A program made the position numbers and the translations under genes. A stretch of DNA of 64,000 bases from Kibdelosporangium philippinense (GTDB lineage: Bacteria > Actinomycetota > Actinomycetes > Mycobacteriales > Pseudonocardiaceae), in the NCBI RefSeq assembly GCF_021390435.2, contig NZ_JAJVCN010000001.1, positions 2,480,001 to 2,544,000 on the forward strand, given 5' to 3'. The notes below the pieces were generated by a model that did not search any database, was not told the origin of the DNA, and worked only from the letters and a program-made list of their open reading frames with translations. How positions within the stretch are numbered: the stretch's first letter is position 1; the number at the start of each line of letters is the position of its first letter. Positions 52,279 through 60,565 of this stretch are shown here, one piece after another.

Positions 52279-53202
52279 CTAACTGGCCTGGACAGAGTTG
52301 TAGAGGTTCTGGGCGTCGGCGCCGAAGTAAGGGCCGAACATCCAGTTGGGGAAGAAGTTGTACTTGAAGCTGTTCACCGAGTTGAGTGTGCCGGTTCCGG
52401 TCGCCTCGCTGAACGACAGGAACCACGGACCGCCACTCGAACCGCCGGTCTGGTTACAGGTCATCCCGATTCCCCGTGACAGCAGGAAATCGTTGAACAC
52501 CCGGCCACTGCAGTAGATCAGCTTCGACCCGTCGTACGGCGCCGCGGCCGAATAGCCGAACGCGTACATGTTCTGGCCCCGCGCCTGGTTGAACGCGATA
52601 CCTTGGGCCCCAACAACATCCGACAGGCTCTGACCGTTGAGCGGGTTCACGACGGCCGCGCCGATGTCGAAGTTAATGTCCTCGCTGGCCACCCATTGCG
52701 GGGTGGCGTGCGTGCTCTTCGCGGTCCACGTGCCGTAGGGCGCGTTTCCGTTGTTGTACGCGGGAACGAACACCCAGTTGGTGTGGAACACGCCTTCCAG
52801 CTTCACGCAGTGCCCAGCCGTGATCACCGTGCTCTTGTTGGCACTGGTCACCGAGTTGCCGCTGCACGAGGCCGTCCGGCCCTGGTAAGTGAAGAACACG
52901 CGGCCCGCGGTTTGCACGACCGCGCCGCCGCCGGTCCACGCCGCGCCACCGTTCGGAATGGACTGTGGGATGAGAGTGGGTAAGCCACTCGCCACGTTCT
53001 TCACAGCACTGCGGGTGATGGAAATCAGATCCAGTGGCTTCGCGGAACGCATCCGTTCAGGCGTCCAGAACGCCGTTACGGCCCTCGCTGCGTCCGTTGT
53101 CGTTGCCGCTAGATGTGTAGTCGCGCTCTTCGCCTGTGCGGCGGGTGTGACGAACGCGGCCACTGCCAATCCGGTCACGGCTAAGACGAGTACTCGTTTC
53201 AT
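52279..53202 (-). CDS. Secreted trypsin-like serine protease
   Basis: 307 residues. Signal peptide (LVLAVTGLAVAAFVTPAAQA) and a pro-region (TERMRSAKPLDLISITRSAV), then the S1/chymotrypsin core: TVITAGHCVKLEG with the histidine, INFDIGAAVV with the aspartate, and MTCNQTGGSSGGPWF with the nucleophilic serine. Cysteine pairs around the histidine and the serine are kept. It should cut extracellular proteins. This is the trypsin-like group common in actinomycetes with a long N-terminal part, and no partner gene is near. Confidence 0.9.
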   Translation of the reverse strand: MKRVLVLAVTGLAVAAFVTPAAQAKSATTHLAATTTDAARAVTAFWTPERMRSAKPLDLISITRSAVKNVASGLPTLIPQSIPNGGAAWTGGGAVVQTAGRVFFTYQGRTASCSGNSVTSANKSTVITAGHCVKLEGVFHTNWVFVPAYNNGNAPYGTWTAKSTHATPQWVASEDINFDIGAAVVNPLNGQSLSDVVGAQGIAFNQARGQNMYAFGYSAAAPYDGSKLIYCSGRVFNDFLLSRGIGMTCNQTGGSSGGPWFLSFSEATGTGTLNSVNSFKYNFFPNWMFGPYFGADAQNLYNSVQAS

Positions 53203-53283
53203 GCCGGCTCTTTTCCGGGTGAGGAGCAGGGGTACTCGAAAGTAACTCGCGATTCACCCGGAGACCAGCCTGGAACGGTTCAG

Positions 53284-53460
53284 CTCCTGACCGGAGGCTG
53301 ACGGTTCGACTCCTGGCAGGAGGCTCAGACCCCGCACGTGCCTTCCGGACGAGGCCCCCGCACGCCTTCCGAGGAACAGGTGCGGGACGCCCTGAACGCC
53401 TGACCCGTAGGGGAGGTCCGCGAGTGCCTTCCGGACCAGGCTCCGCGCGTGCCTTCCAAA
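53284..53460. repeat. Cluster of short intergenic repeats (GTGCCTTCC type)
   Basis: Four copies of a motif close to CCGCACGTGCCTTCCGGAC start at 53332, 53358, 53418 and 53443, spaced in 25-26 base pairs, and two copies of CTCCTG...GGAGGCT stand at 53284 and 53310. The gap 53203-53548 between the protease and FadR genes has no other visible content. Confidence 0.6.
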
Positions 53461-53548
53461 CTCGGCAACGAACGGCGCCGCCAGCCAGTTCCAGCGCTCC
53501 CCCAATGGTGTCATCAGGTCCCGCGCGTACACGGAGAGTGGGAGGCCG

Positions 53549-54223
53549 TTAGCCCAGGTCCCGTAGCCACTGCTCCACGCCAGCCACATGCACCGTCGCC
53601 CACGAGCGTGCCAGCTCCGGCTGGCGTGCCTCAAGCGCGGTCACGATCGCGCGATGTTCGGCGACCGTCCGGTCGACCGCGCCACCTTGCGAGATGCCGC
53701 GCCAGATCCGGACCCGGACCGTGGGGCCTGCCAGCGTGTCCATCAGCTGGGCCAGGTAGTTGTTGCCTGCCGCGGCCACGATCCGGCGGTGGAACTGCAG
53801 GTCGTACTCCACCAGTTCCTCGACCGATCCGGCTTGCTCGGTGGCGTCACAGAGCTTGCGCAGTTCCTCGATGTCCTCTTCGCTGACCGACAACGCCGCA
53901 GTCGCGGTGGCCGCTGGTTCGAGAATCCTGCGGACTTCGAGCATCTCCAGCACCGACTCTTCGCTGCGGTGCAGATCCAGCACGAACGACAGCGCGCCGA
54001 GCAGCTCGCCCGCCCGCAGGCTGGACACGTACGTGCCGTCGCCCTGGCGTACGTCGAGCACCCGGACCAGGGACAATGCCCGCACGGCTTCGCGCAGGGA
54101 GTTACGCGACAGCCCGAGGCGGTCGGCAAGGTCGGCTTCCCGCGGCAGCCGGTCGCCCGGCTTCAGCTCGCCTGACATGATCATTTCCCGGACCCGCAGG
54201 ATCGCGTCGTCGGTTACCGCCAC
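53549..54223 (-). CDS. FadR-type (GntR/FCD) regulator
   Basis: 224 residues. Winged helix at residues 5-70 (AILRVREMIMSGELKPGDRL, READLADRLGLSRNSLREAV) and a C-terminal FCD domain (EVRRILEPAATATAALSVSE, LQFHRRIVAAAGNNYLAQLM, TVAEHRAIVTALEARQPELA) with histidines that often bind a metal and carboxylate ligand. An operator-like palindrome lies in its promoter. Its target is likely itself or the divergent neighbour; no metabolic gene is next to it. Confidence 0.9.
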   Translation of the reverse strand: MAVTDDAILRVREMIMSGELKPGDRLPREADLADRLGLSRNSLREAVRALSLVRVLDVRQGDGTYVSSLRAGELLGALSFVLDLHRSEESVLEMLEVRRILEPAATATAALSVSEEDIEELRKLCDATEQAGSVEELVEYDLQFHRRIVAAAGNNYLAQLMDTLAGPTVRVRIWRGISQGGAVDRTVAEHRAIVTALEARQPELARSWATVHVAGVEQWLRDLG

Positions 54224-54239
54224 GCCTTACCCCTCGTAT

Positions 54240-54254
54240 AGACATCGGATGTCT
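54240..54254. promoter_or_regulatory. FadR-type operator palindrome
   Basis: AGACATCGGATGTCT, perfect 7-base arms around G, 16 bases before ATG 54223. ATC-N-GAT halves are typical of GntR/FadR operators. Suggests autoregulation. Confidence 0.6.
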
Positions 54255-54304
54255 TGCCGTCCAGTATGCGCTATGCCGGAGAAATCCGCGCACAAGCACA
54301 CCGG

Positions 54305-54730
54305 TCAGTCTCCGGAAGCACCCCAGAAAACGACCTCGTGCGGCTGGCCGTCCTCGTAGAGCACCGCGTACCGGCCGTGCCAGCGCTCCACGTGGTACGA
54401 ATCGGTCTTGCGGTATCGCATGAAGTCGGCGTGGTCCGGCGTGTCGGTGCCGAATTCCTCGCGAACCTCCTGCGGTGACATGGCCGTGATCACGCCGACC
54501 TCCACTGATTCGCCGATCGCGTGCATGTCCAGGATGGAGTGGGTGCCGACTTCCCAGAACTCTTCGTCCTCTTTGAGCTCGGCCAGCTCAGCCAGCGTTT
54601 CGAAATCCCCGACATCGTGCACGTCTTCGAGGTAGTCGCGTTCGGTCAGCACTCGCTGCTGTGTCTCGGTGAACGCACGAGACACATCCGGCTGATATGG
54701 CGCGAAGTTGTACCACTCCGATGCCCCCAC
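54305..54730 (-). CDS. Conserved hypothetical protein
   Basis: 141 residues from GTG 54730 with GAAGGAG upstream. It has no signal peptide or membrane span. The middle carries YLEDVHDVGDFETLAELAEL and an acidic stretch, the end reads YHVERWHGRYAVLYEDGQPH. I do not recognise a family; the small soluble fold and the GASEWYNFAPYQPDVSRAF start are like a protein common in Streptomyces. It is divergent from the LLM oxidoreductase gene. Confidence 0.6.
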   Translation of the reverse strand: MGASEWYNFAPYQPDVSRAFTETQQRVLTERDYLEDVHDVGDFETLAELAELKEDEEFWEVGTHSILDMHAIGESVEVGVITAMSPQEVREEFGTDTPDHADFMRYRKTDSYHVERWHGRYAVLYEDGQPHEVVFWGASGD

Positions 54731-54807
54731 GACCGCTCCTTCACTCGGTAGGGAGCAGACCTTACTGGCCCTTATCGACACCCTCGCATCGGCCGGACAC
54801 TTGGTCC

Positions 54808-55776
54808 ATGAGATTCGGTGTTTTTCTCCTTGCCGGTCGTTTTCCCGGGCAATCCGATCGCGACGCGCTGCGGCGCGCCTCGGACGCCGTCGTATGGGCG
54901 GAGCAGGCGGGCTTCGACGACGTGTGGATCGCCGAGCACCACTTCATGTCCTACGGGGTCTGTCCATCGGCGATCACGTTCGCGGCGCATGCGCTGGGGC
55001 GCACCGAAAGGATCACGGTCGGCACGGCAGTCACCGTACTGTCCACAACCCACCCGGTGATGCTGGCCGAGCAGGTGACCATGCTCGACCAGATGTCCGG
55101 CGGGCGACTGCACCTCGGGGTTGGGCGTGGCGGGCCGTGGCGTGATCTCGAGGTCTTCGGCACCGGCCTCGACCGGTGGGAGAACGGCTTCGCCGAAAGC
55201 CTCGACTTGCTGATCGACTGCCTGACCGAATCGCAGGTCAAAAGCACCGGCCGGTTCGAGTTCCGCGAGGTGCCGATGGTTCCGAAACCCGTACAGCGGC
55301 CCAGGCTGACGGTCGCATGCACCTCGCCAGGGACCATCGAGGTTGCCGCGGCGCGCGACTTGCCGATGTTGCTGGGCATGGATCTGGATGACAGTGGGAA
55401 AGCCACCATGATCGAGCTTTATCGGCAAGCCGGTGGCGAGTCGACCGAGCACATCGGAGCGGTGCTTGCCCACGTCGCCGACACTCGCGAACAAGCCGCC
55501 GACGAGCTCAGAACACTGATGCCGCAATGGCTTGAGCCGGGGCTGAAGGGTTACGTCGCAGTGGACGACCGGCCGCGTAAACCCCATGATCCGCACAAGT
55601 ACACCGAGCACCTGGTCGGGATCAGTCCGATCGGTACAGCCGCGGAGTGTCTAGCTGCCTTGCGGGGCAACACTTCTGGTGTCGAGCACTACATCCTGAT
55701 GGTGGACGGGTGCGGCGACCCTCAGCGTACCCGTCGCACAATTGAGCGGATCGGCCACTTGACCAGGGGCGTCTGA
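54808..55776 (+). CDS. LLM-class flavin-dependent oxidoreductase
   Basis: 322 residues from ATG 54808. Luciferase-like TIM barrel: MRFGVFLLAGRFPGQSDRD, WAEQAGFDDVWIAEHHFMSY, VGTAVTVLSTTHPVMLAEQV, GGRLHLGVGRGGPWRDLEVF, and FVGISPIGTAAECLAAL. It is likely to use F420 or FMN with an unknown substrate. A TetR gene follows 77 bases later on the same strand, probably a local regulator. It is divergent from a hypothetical gene. Confidence 0.88.
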   Translation: MRFGVFLLAGRFPGQSDRDALRRASDAVVWAEQAGFDDVWIAEHHFMSYGVCPSAITFAAHALGRTERITVGTAVTVLSTTHPVMLAEQVTMLDQMSGGRLHLGVGRGGPWRDLEVFGTGLDRWENGFAESLDLLIDCLTESQVKSTGRFEFREVPMVPKPVQRPRLTVACTSPGTIEVAAARDLPMLLGMDLDDSGKATMIELYRQAGGESTEHIGAVLAHVADTREQAADELRTLMPQWLEPGLKGYVAVDDRPRKPHDPHKYTEHLVGISPIGTAAECLAALRGNTSGVEHYILMVDGCGDPQRTRRTIERIGHLTRGV

Positions 55777-55853
55777 GCCAATCTTGGCGTCTCTCTGCCG
55801 AGCGCAGGTTGGAACCGGAGCGTTTTGTTCCGCATGTGGCTAAGGTCAGGTTC

Positions 55854-56501
55854 ATGTCCAGGCATGCTGAGGCCGAACGCAATGACCACGCCCTGCTCAA
55901 GGCGGCACGAGAAGTTCTCGCCGCCGACGGGGTGCATGCCTCCGTCGCGGCGATCGCGGCGCGAGCGGGAGTCGGCATCGGCAGCCTGTACCGCCGCTAC
56001 CGGTCAAAGGACGAACTGTTCCAGCGCCTGATCGAGATCGCGCTCGACCAGTGGAGCGAACTGTCCTCGCAGGCTCTGGCCTGCGAGGACCCGTGGGACG
56101 GGCTCGTGCACTACGTCACCAGCTCGGCCGGGATGGGCACGCTGGCGCCGCTTGCCGGGATGGTCACCATCACCGACACGATGGTCAAGCAGCACGCCCG
56201 CTCCAACGAGGCCTTCGACCAGCTGATCGCCAACGCGCACGAAGCGGGCGTGCTGCGCGCCGATGTCACCGCGATCGACGTGCTGCTGATCATCGAACAG
56301 CTCGGCAAGTGTCCACTGATCGAACAGCTCCAGCAGCAAGGCCGGGAAGATCTGATCGAGGCGGCACGCAACGCGGAGCAGCGCGTTGTCGCGATCGCGC
56401 TGGCTGGGCTGCGCCCGAGTGATCAACCGCTGCCCGGCGAGCCGCCGAGCATGGACCTGTTCGCGCAACGCTGGGCTAGCGTTGATTTAGGAAAATCATG
56501 A
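55854..56501 (+). CDS. TetR-family regulator
   Basis: 215 residues from ATG 55854. TetR helix-turn-helix (LLKAAREVLAADGVHASVAA, RAGVGIGSLYRRYRSKDELF), then a helical ligand domain with DTMVKQHARSNEAFDQLIAN. It is downstream of the LLM oxidoreductase on the same strand and may control it. Its final 26 bases overlap the convergent ABC1 gene. Confidence 0.88.
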   Translation: MSRHAEAERNDHALLKAAREVLAADGVHASVAAIAARAGVGIGSLYRRYRSKDELFQRLIEIALDQWSELSSQALACEDPWDGLVHYVTSSAGMGTLAPLAGMVTITDTMVKQHARSNEAFDQLIANAHEAGVLRADVTAIDVLLIIEQLGKCPLIEQLQQQGREDLIEAARNAEQRVVAIALAGLRPSDQPLPGEPPSMDLFAQRWASVDLGKS

Positions 56502-58407
56502 ACAACAGCCGCAGTCCAATCAGGATACTGACCACCAGCAGGTTGTAGCCCATCACTTGGTACAGCGTGACATCCTCGATCAAGCGCGGACCGCCGGTCG
56601 TCCCGAGCAGCAGCACCGACATGATTCCCGTTGTCGCGCCGATGAAAGCCAGCAGTCCTTGATGGACGATGTTGTTGACCAGCTGGCGGTCGCGTTCGTC
56701 GGCGAACAGCCGGACGTTGACCGACAGCCTGCCTTCCTCAAGCGCGCCACCGATCCGGTCGATCCGGCGGGGGAGCCTGCGTAGCACCGGCAGCAGGGTC
56801 AGCAGTTCCTCGGTCGCTGTTTTCCTCAGTGAGGCCGGATCCATCTTCTCACTGAGCCGAACTCCTGCGTATGCACGGGATTCGACGACGATGTTGAACC
56901 CTGGCGCCAGCCCGGCGAGGGTTCCCTCCATTGTGGCCAGTGCGCGGAAGACCGCCGCGATCTCCGGCGGGACGCTCAGGCCGTACGTTGTGACCAGGCG
57001 GAACAGGTCGCTGAACATCTCGACGTCCGGTGCCGTGCCGCCGGCGAAGTGCCGTGCGATGAACTGACCAAGCGCTCGTTCGAGTTTGATCTCGTCGATG
57101 TCGTCCGGCCGGTAGATGATCTCAAGGAGCCCGTCGCGCAGGGCCGCGGGGTCAGCGCGATCGATGGCTAGCAGGAGGTTCTGCAGTCCGGTCCGCAGCG
57201 ATCCGTCGAGCCTGCCGACCGATCCGAAGTCCAGCAGGCCGAGCGTGCCGTCTTCAAGCAGCATCACGTTGCCGGGGTGCGGGTCGGCGTGGAAGACGCC
57301 GTTGCGCATTACTTGGCGTAGCAAGCAGTGCAGCAGCGACCGGGCGAGATCGGTCCGGTCGAGCCCGCGCGCGTCGATCTCCGCGCCTGCCGATCCGAGG
57401 GGCGTACCGACGAGCCGGTCCATGATGAGCACGCGTGGTGGCTCGATGGACTTTGGGTACGCGGACCGTCGTATCGGCCGCGACGGCTTGGATGTTCTTG
57501 GCTTCGACCCGGAAGTCCAGTTCTTCCAACAGGTTCTTGGCGAACCCGTCGGCAAGGGCGAGTACACCGAGGCGCTCGGCCCACTTCGTGCGTTCTTCGA
57601 GGGTCCTGGCCAGGCGGTACATGATGTCCAGGTCGCGCTCGACGATTGCCTGGATGCCTGGCCTTTGCACCTTCACGACCGCGTCCGTGCCGTCGATCAG
57701 CTTCGCCCGGTAGACCTGCGCGACGGACGCGCTGGCCAGGGGAGTCGTGTCGATCTCGGCGAAGACCTCGTCCGTAGGGCATAGTTCGTCGGTCAGTACC
57801 TTGTCGATTTCTTCGCGGGGTGCGGGGGAAACCTGGTCTTGCAGCCTGCTCAGCTCGTGGATGAATTCGGGCGGGAGCAGGTCCGCGCGCGTCGACAGGA
57901 CTTGGCCGAGTTTGACGAACGTGACCCCGGCTTCCTCAAGGGCTTGGCGGAGCCTCCTGGCCAGTTGGGCTCGCTTGATCGGATCGCTGGTCCTCAGCTT
58001 GCCGCGAAATGCCGGGCCGAAGCCGTGCTTGAGGGCCACCCGGGTGATCTTCGAGTAGCGCCGGGCCCGACTGATCCGGCCGGGGATGGACCTGAGCCCG
58101 CCGACGAACCACATCCCCGTCCCGCTCGGTTTCGTCACTTCGAACACGAACAGGATCGCGACCGCGACCAGCAGCGTCCCGCCGAAGATCGGGATGATGA
58201 ACAGCAGCGCGATCTGCTCTTTGCCCGGGCCGACCACGGGTGTCTGCTGGCCGATCAGCCCCGCGACACTCCACGCCACCGCGGCCGCGATCAATGCACG
58301 GATGATGCCGACCCGGACCCCGAGCACCTTCCTCGCCCCGCCACCAAGATCCACGCCACCAGCCCGAACCCGATCGCCCCGACAATGCCGAGCAGCACAT
58401 ACCCCAT
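56476..58407 (-). pseudogene. ABC1/UbiB-type kinase gene with two frame breaks
   Basis: Start ATG 58407 (MGYVLLGIVGAIGFGLVAWI). The frame breaks in the C-run at 58336-58339: one extra C would give LVAGARKVLGVRVG. A membrane hairpin leads to the kinase-like region: VTFVKLGQVLSTRADLLPPE, ASASVAQVYRAKLIDG, VVKVQRPGIQAIVERDLDIM. A second break near 57440 is a net +1 (or -2) between KVHR and RVLIMDRL; the rest, VFHADPHPGNVMLLEDGTLG, LLDFGSVGRLDGS and the C-terminal membrane helices, is intact to 56476. The ABC1 fold atypical kinases work in lipid or quinone metabolism. Either broken or sequencing error, as in the DHDPS gene. Confidence 0.8.
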
Positions 58408-58433
58408 AACCGGAACCCAACCAGACGAACGCC

Positions 58434-58609
58434 GTGTCCACCGTTCCCGCACACCGTGTCCACCGTTGCTGAAGAGCGTGTCCACCGTTCCGACACACCG
58501 TGTCCACCGTTGCTGAAGAGCGTGTCCACCGTTCCGACACACCGTGTCGACCATTCCCGCATGGCGTGTTGACCGCTCCGGCATGCCGTGTCCACCCGGA
58601 ATTCCCGCT
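58434..58609. repeat. 22-bp tandem repeat array (about 8 units)
   Basis: Seven back-to-back 22-base units and a weaker eighth, each GTGTCCACCGTT plus a variable ten bases. Units 2 and 4 are identical (...GCTGAAGAGC), as are units 3 and 5 (...CCGACACACC); units 6 and 7 are diverged. No spacers, so not a CRISPR. It lies between the divergent ABC1 gene and the histidine kinase gene. The 22-base period is about two helix turns, so a protein could bind on one face. Confidence 0.85.
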
Positions 58610-58673
58610 CAGGTCTCGCACCTTCCCTCCGGGGAGTGAGCCTCCGCCCTTCCCGGCATGTGAAGATCGAGCT

Positions 58674-59915
58674 GTGGCGGGAGTGTTCAGTGCTGTGTTC
58701 GGGCCGGTCGGCCGGAAGCTGACGTATCGGCGCTGGACCTACCTTGTGCTCGGCGCGACCCTGATCGTCCCCTTCACCCTGGCGGCTTTCGTCGCCGTAC
58801 CCCCTGTCCTGCGCCTGCTTCTCCCGATCGACACGGCCGAACAACCTCTGGTCGTCGTGGTCACGATGACCGTCGCGATCCTGGCCTGGGCGGCTGGGAC
58901 GTCATTCATCCCGGCCGTGCGGGTGGTCGAGGGCACGGCGGCACGTGAGCTGCTGGGCGCCGGGGTGCCGGTGCAGGCGTCGATGCGGGCGAACAACCTG
59001 GAAGCACGCTGGAAGACGTGCCAGTGGTTCCTGATCCACATCATCATCGGCACCGCGATCGGCGGGTTCACGCTCTACGTCCCCATCGCGCTGCTTCAGT
59101 CATTCGTAGCGCCTTTCACCGGTGAATGGCTGCTGATCGGCAACGCGCACCTGCGCGTGCCCACAGGGTGGCAGTCGGCGTGGATCCCAGTGGCCGCGAT
59201 CGTCAGCACGATTGTCCTCGTGCACGTGGTGAACATGGCCGGAGTGGGCCTGACCCGGCTTTCGCAGGTGCTGCTCGGCCCGACACCCGCGGACCACCTC
59301 GCGCAACTCAAGCACCGCGCCGAGCAACTGGCCGAAAGAAACCGGCTGGCCAGGGAACTACATGACTCCGTCGGGCACGCCCTGAGCGTCGTGACCATCC
59401 AAGCCACCGCCGCGGGCCGAGTGCTGGAGAACGACCCGCAGTTCGCCAAGCGGGCCCTGTCGGCGATCGAGGAGGCAGCACGTGACGCGCTCGCCGACCT
59501 CGACCACGTCCTCGGCCTGCTCAGGGAGGACGCGCCGGGCACGCATCCGCAGCACACCCTGGCGGACCTCGACGACCTTCTCGGGACCATGCGGCTGGCC
59601 GGGGTCACGGTCGACACCGAAATCACCGGGGACCTGCCTGGCCTACCGTTCGTGGTGTCCACCGAGGCCTACCGGATCGTGCAGGAATGCCTGACGAACG
59701 CGTTGAAGCACGCGGGCAAGGTCACGGTCACCTTGATGGTCAAGGCAAATCATGACGCGCTCGAAGTCGAGGTGGCCAATCCGATGACCGGCCAGCCACG
59801 ACACGGCGGTCGCGGCATCGCGGGCATGCGGGAACGGGCAACCGTCCTTCGTGGACAGATCGAGGCTGGGCCGGACAACGGTTTCTGGCGGGTGAAGGCG
59901 AGGATTCCGCTATGA
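58674..59915 (+). CDS. NarL-type sensor histidine kinase
   Basis: 413 residues from GTG 58674 (GTG 58683 is a possible shorter start). Four or so membrane helices in the first 230 residues (LGATLIVPFTLAAFVAVPP, WFLIHIIIGTAIGGFTLYV, VSTIVLVHVVNMAG), then HisKA_3 with H-box RNRLARELHDSVGHALSVVT and the HATPase_c domain (EAYRIVQECLTNALKHAG, HGGRGIAGMRERATVLRG). Signal enters through the membrane part. It phosphorylates the response regulator, whose start overlaps its stop in ATGA. The array of 22-bp repeats is just upstream. Confidence 0.92.
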   Translation: MAGVFSAVFGPVGRKLTYRRWTYLVLGATLIVPFTLAAFVAVPPVLRLLLPIDTAEQPLVVVVTMTVAILAWAAGTSFIPAVRVVEGTAARELLGAGVPVQASMRANNLEARWKTCQWFLIHIIIGTAIGGFTLYVPIALLQSFVAPFTGEWLLIGNAHLRVPTGWQSAWIPVAAIVSTIVLVHVVNMAGVGLTRLSQVLLGPTPADHLAQLKHRAEQLAERNRLARELHDSVGHALSVVTIQATAAGRVLENDPQFAKRALSAIEEAARDALADLDHVLGLLREDAPGTHPQHTLADLDDLLGTMRLAGVTVDTEITGDLPGLPFVVSTEAYRIVQECLTNALKHAGKVTVTLMVKANHDALEVEVANPMTGQPRHGGRGIAGMRERATVLRGQIEAGPDNGFWRVKARIPL

Positions 59916-60565
59916 CTGTCAACGTTCTCCTTGTCGACGACGAGGAGCTGATCAGGGCTGGCCTTCGGGTGATCATCGACGCCGAGCCCGACCTCGCCGT
60001 GGTCGGTGAGGCCGAGGACGGCGCCGATGTGCTGCCGTTGGTCACGAGGTTGGCGCCGGATGTCGTGCTGATGGACGTCCGGATGCCCGCTGTCGATGGG
60101 ATTCAGGCCACACGGCACATCATCGATCGGGTGCCGGACGCGCCGAAGATCATCGTCGTGACGACGTTCGAGAACGACGACTACGTCTACGACGCGCTTC
60201 GCGCTGGGGCCAACGGGTTTCTGCTCAAGCGGGCGAGGCCTGCTGAGATCGTGCGGGCGATCCGGGTTGTCGTCGCGGGGGATTCTTTGCTGTTCCCGGA
60301 AAAGATCCGCTTGCTCGCCGGGCAACGGGGTGTGGGACCCGATCGGTCAGGCCTGCGGGAGGCAGGCCTGACCGATCGGGAGGCAGAGGTGCTCCGGCTG
60401 ATGGCAACCGGTCTGTCCAATGTGGAAATATCCGAGCAGTTGTTCGTCAGTGTGCAGACGGTGAAAACGCACGTGGGCAACGTCCTGGCCAAGTTGCACG
60501 CCAGGGACCGCACCCAGGCCGTGATCACCGCCTACGAATCCGGCTTCGTCACACCTGCCAGCTAA
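59912..60565 (+). CDS. NarL/FixJ response regulator
   Basis: 217 residues, ATG overlapping the kinase stop. Receiver: NVLLVDDEELIRAGLRVIID, the phosphorylation aspartate in DVVLMDVRMPAVDGIQATRH (about residue 54), and KIIVVTTFENDDYVYDALRA with FLLKRARP. LuxR helix-turn-helix at the C-terminus (TDREAEVLRLMATGLSNVEI, VQTVKTHVGNVLAKLHARDR). The linker (residues about 140-155) is coded by a perfect 19-bp inverted repeat. Its last four bases overlap the convergent MocR gene. Confidence 0.93.
   Translation: MTVNVLLVDDEELIRAGLRVIIDAEPDLAVVGEAEDGADVLPLVTRLAPDVVLMDVRMPAVDGIQATRHIIDRVPDAPKIIVVTTFENDDYVYDALRAGANGFLLKRARPAEIVRAIRVVVAGDSLLFPEKIRLLAGQRGVGPDRSGLREAGLTDREAEVLRLMATGLSNVEISEQLFVSVQTVKTHVGNVLAKLHARDRTQAVITAYESGFVTPAS
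60338..60380. repeat. Perfect 19-bp inverted repeat inside the response-regulator gene
   Basis: Arms CCCGATCGGTCAGGCCTGC and its complement around GGGAG, coding the stretch from GPDRSGLREA to GLTDRE. A strong hairpin would form in mRNA just before the DNA-binding domain. Confidence 0.9.

Noticed and set aside
53254..53634. A 126-residue minus-strand frame after the protease
   Set aside because: It is Arg/Gly/Ser-rich, covers the repeat cluster and the end of the FadR-type gene, and has no ribosome site or family match.
58434..58609. Possible CRISPR array
   Set aside because: Units are back-to-back, 22 bases long and without unique spacers, and no cas genes are in the window.
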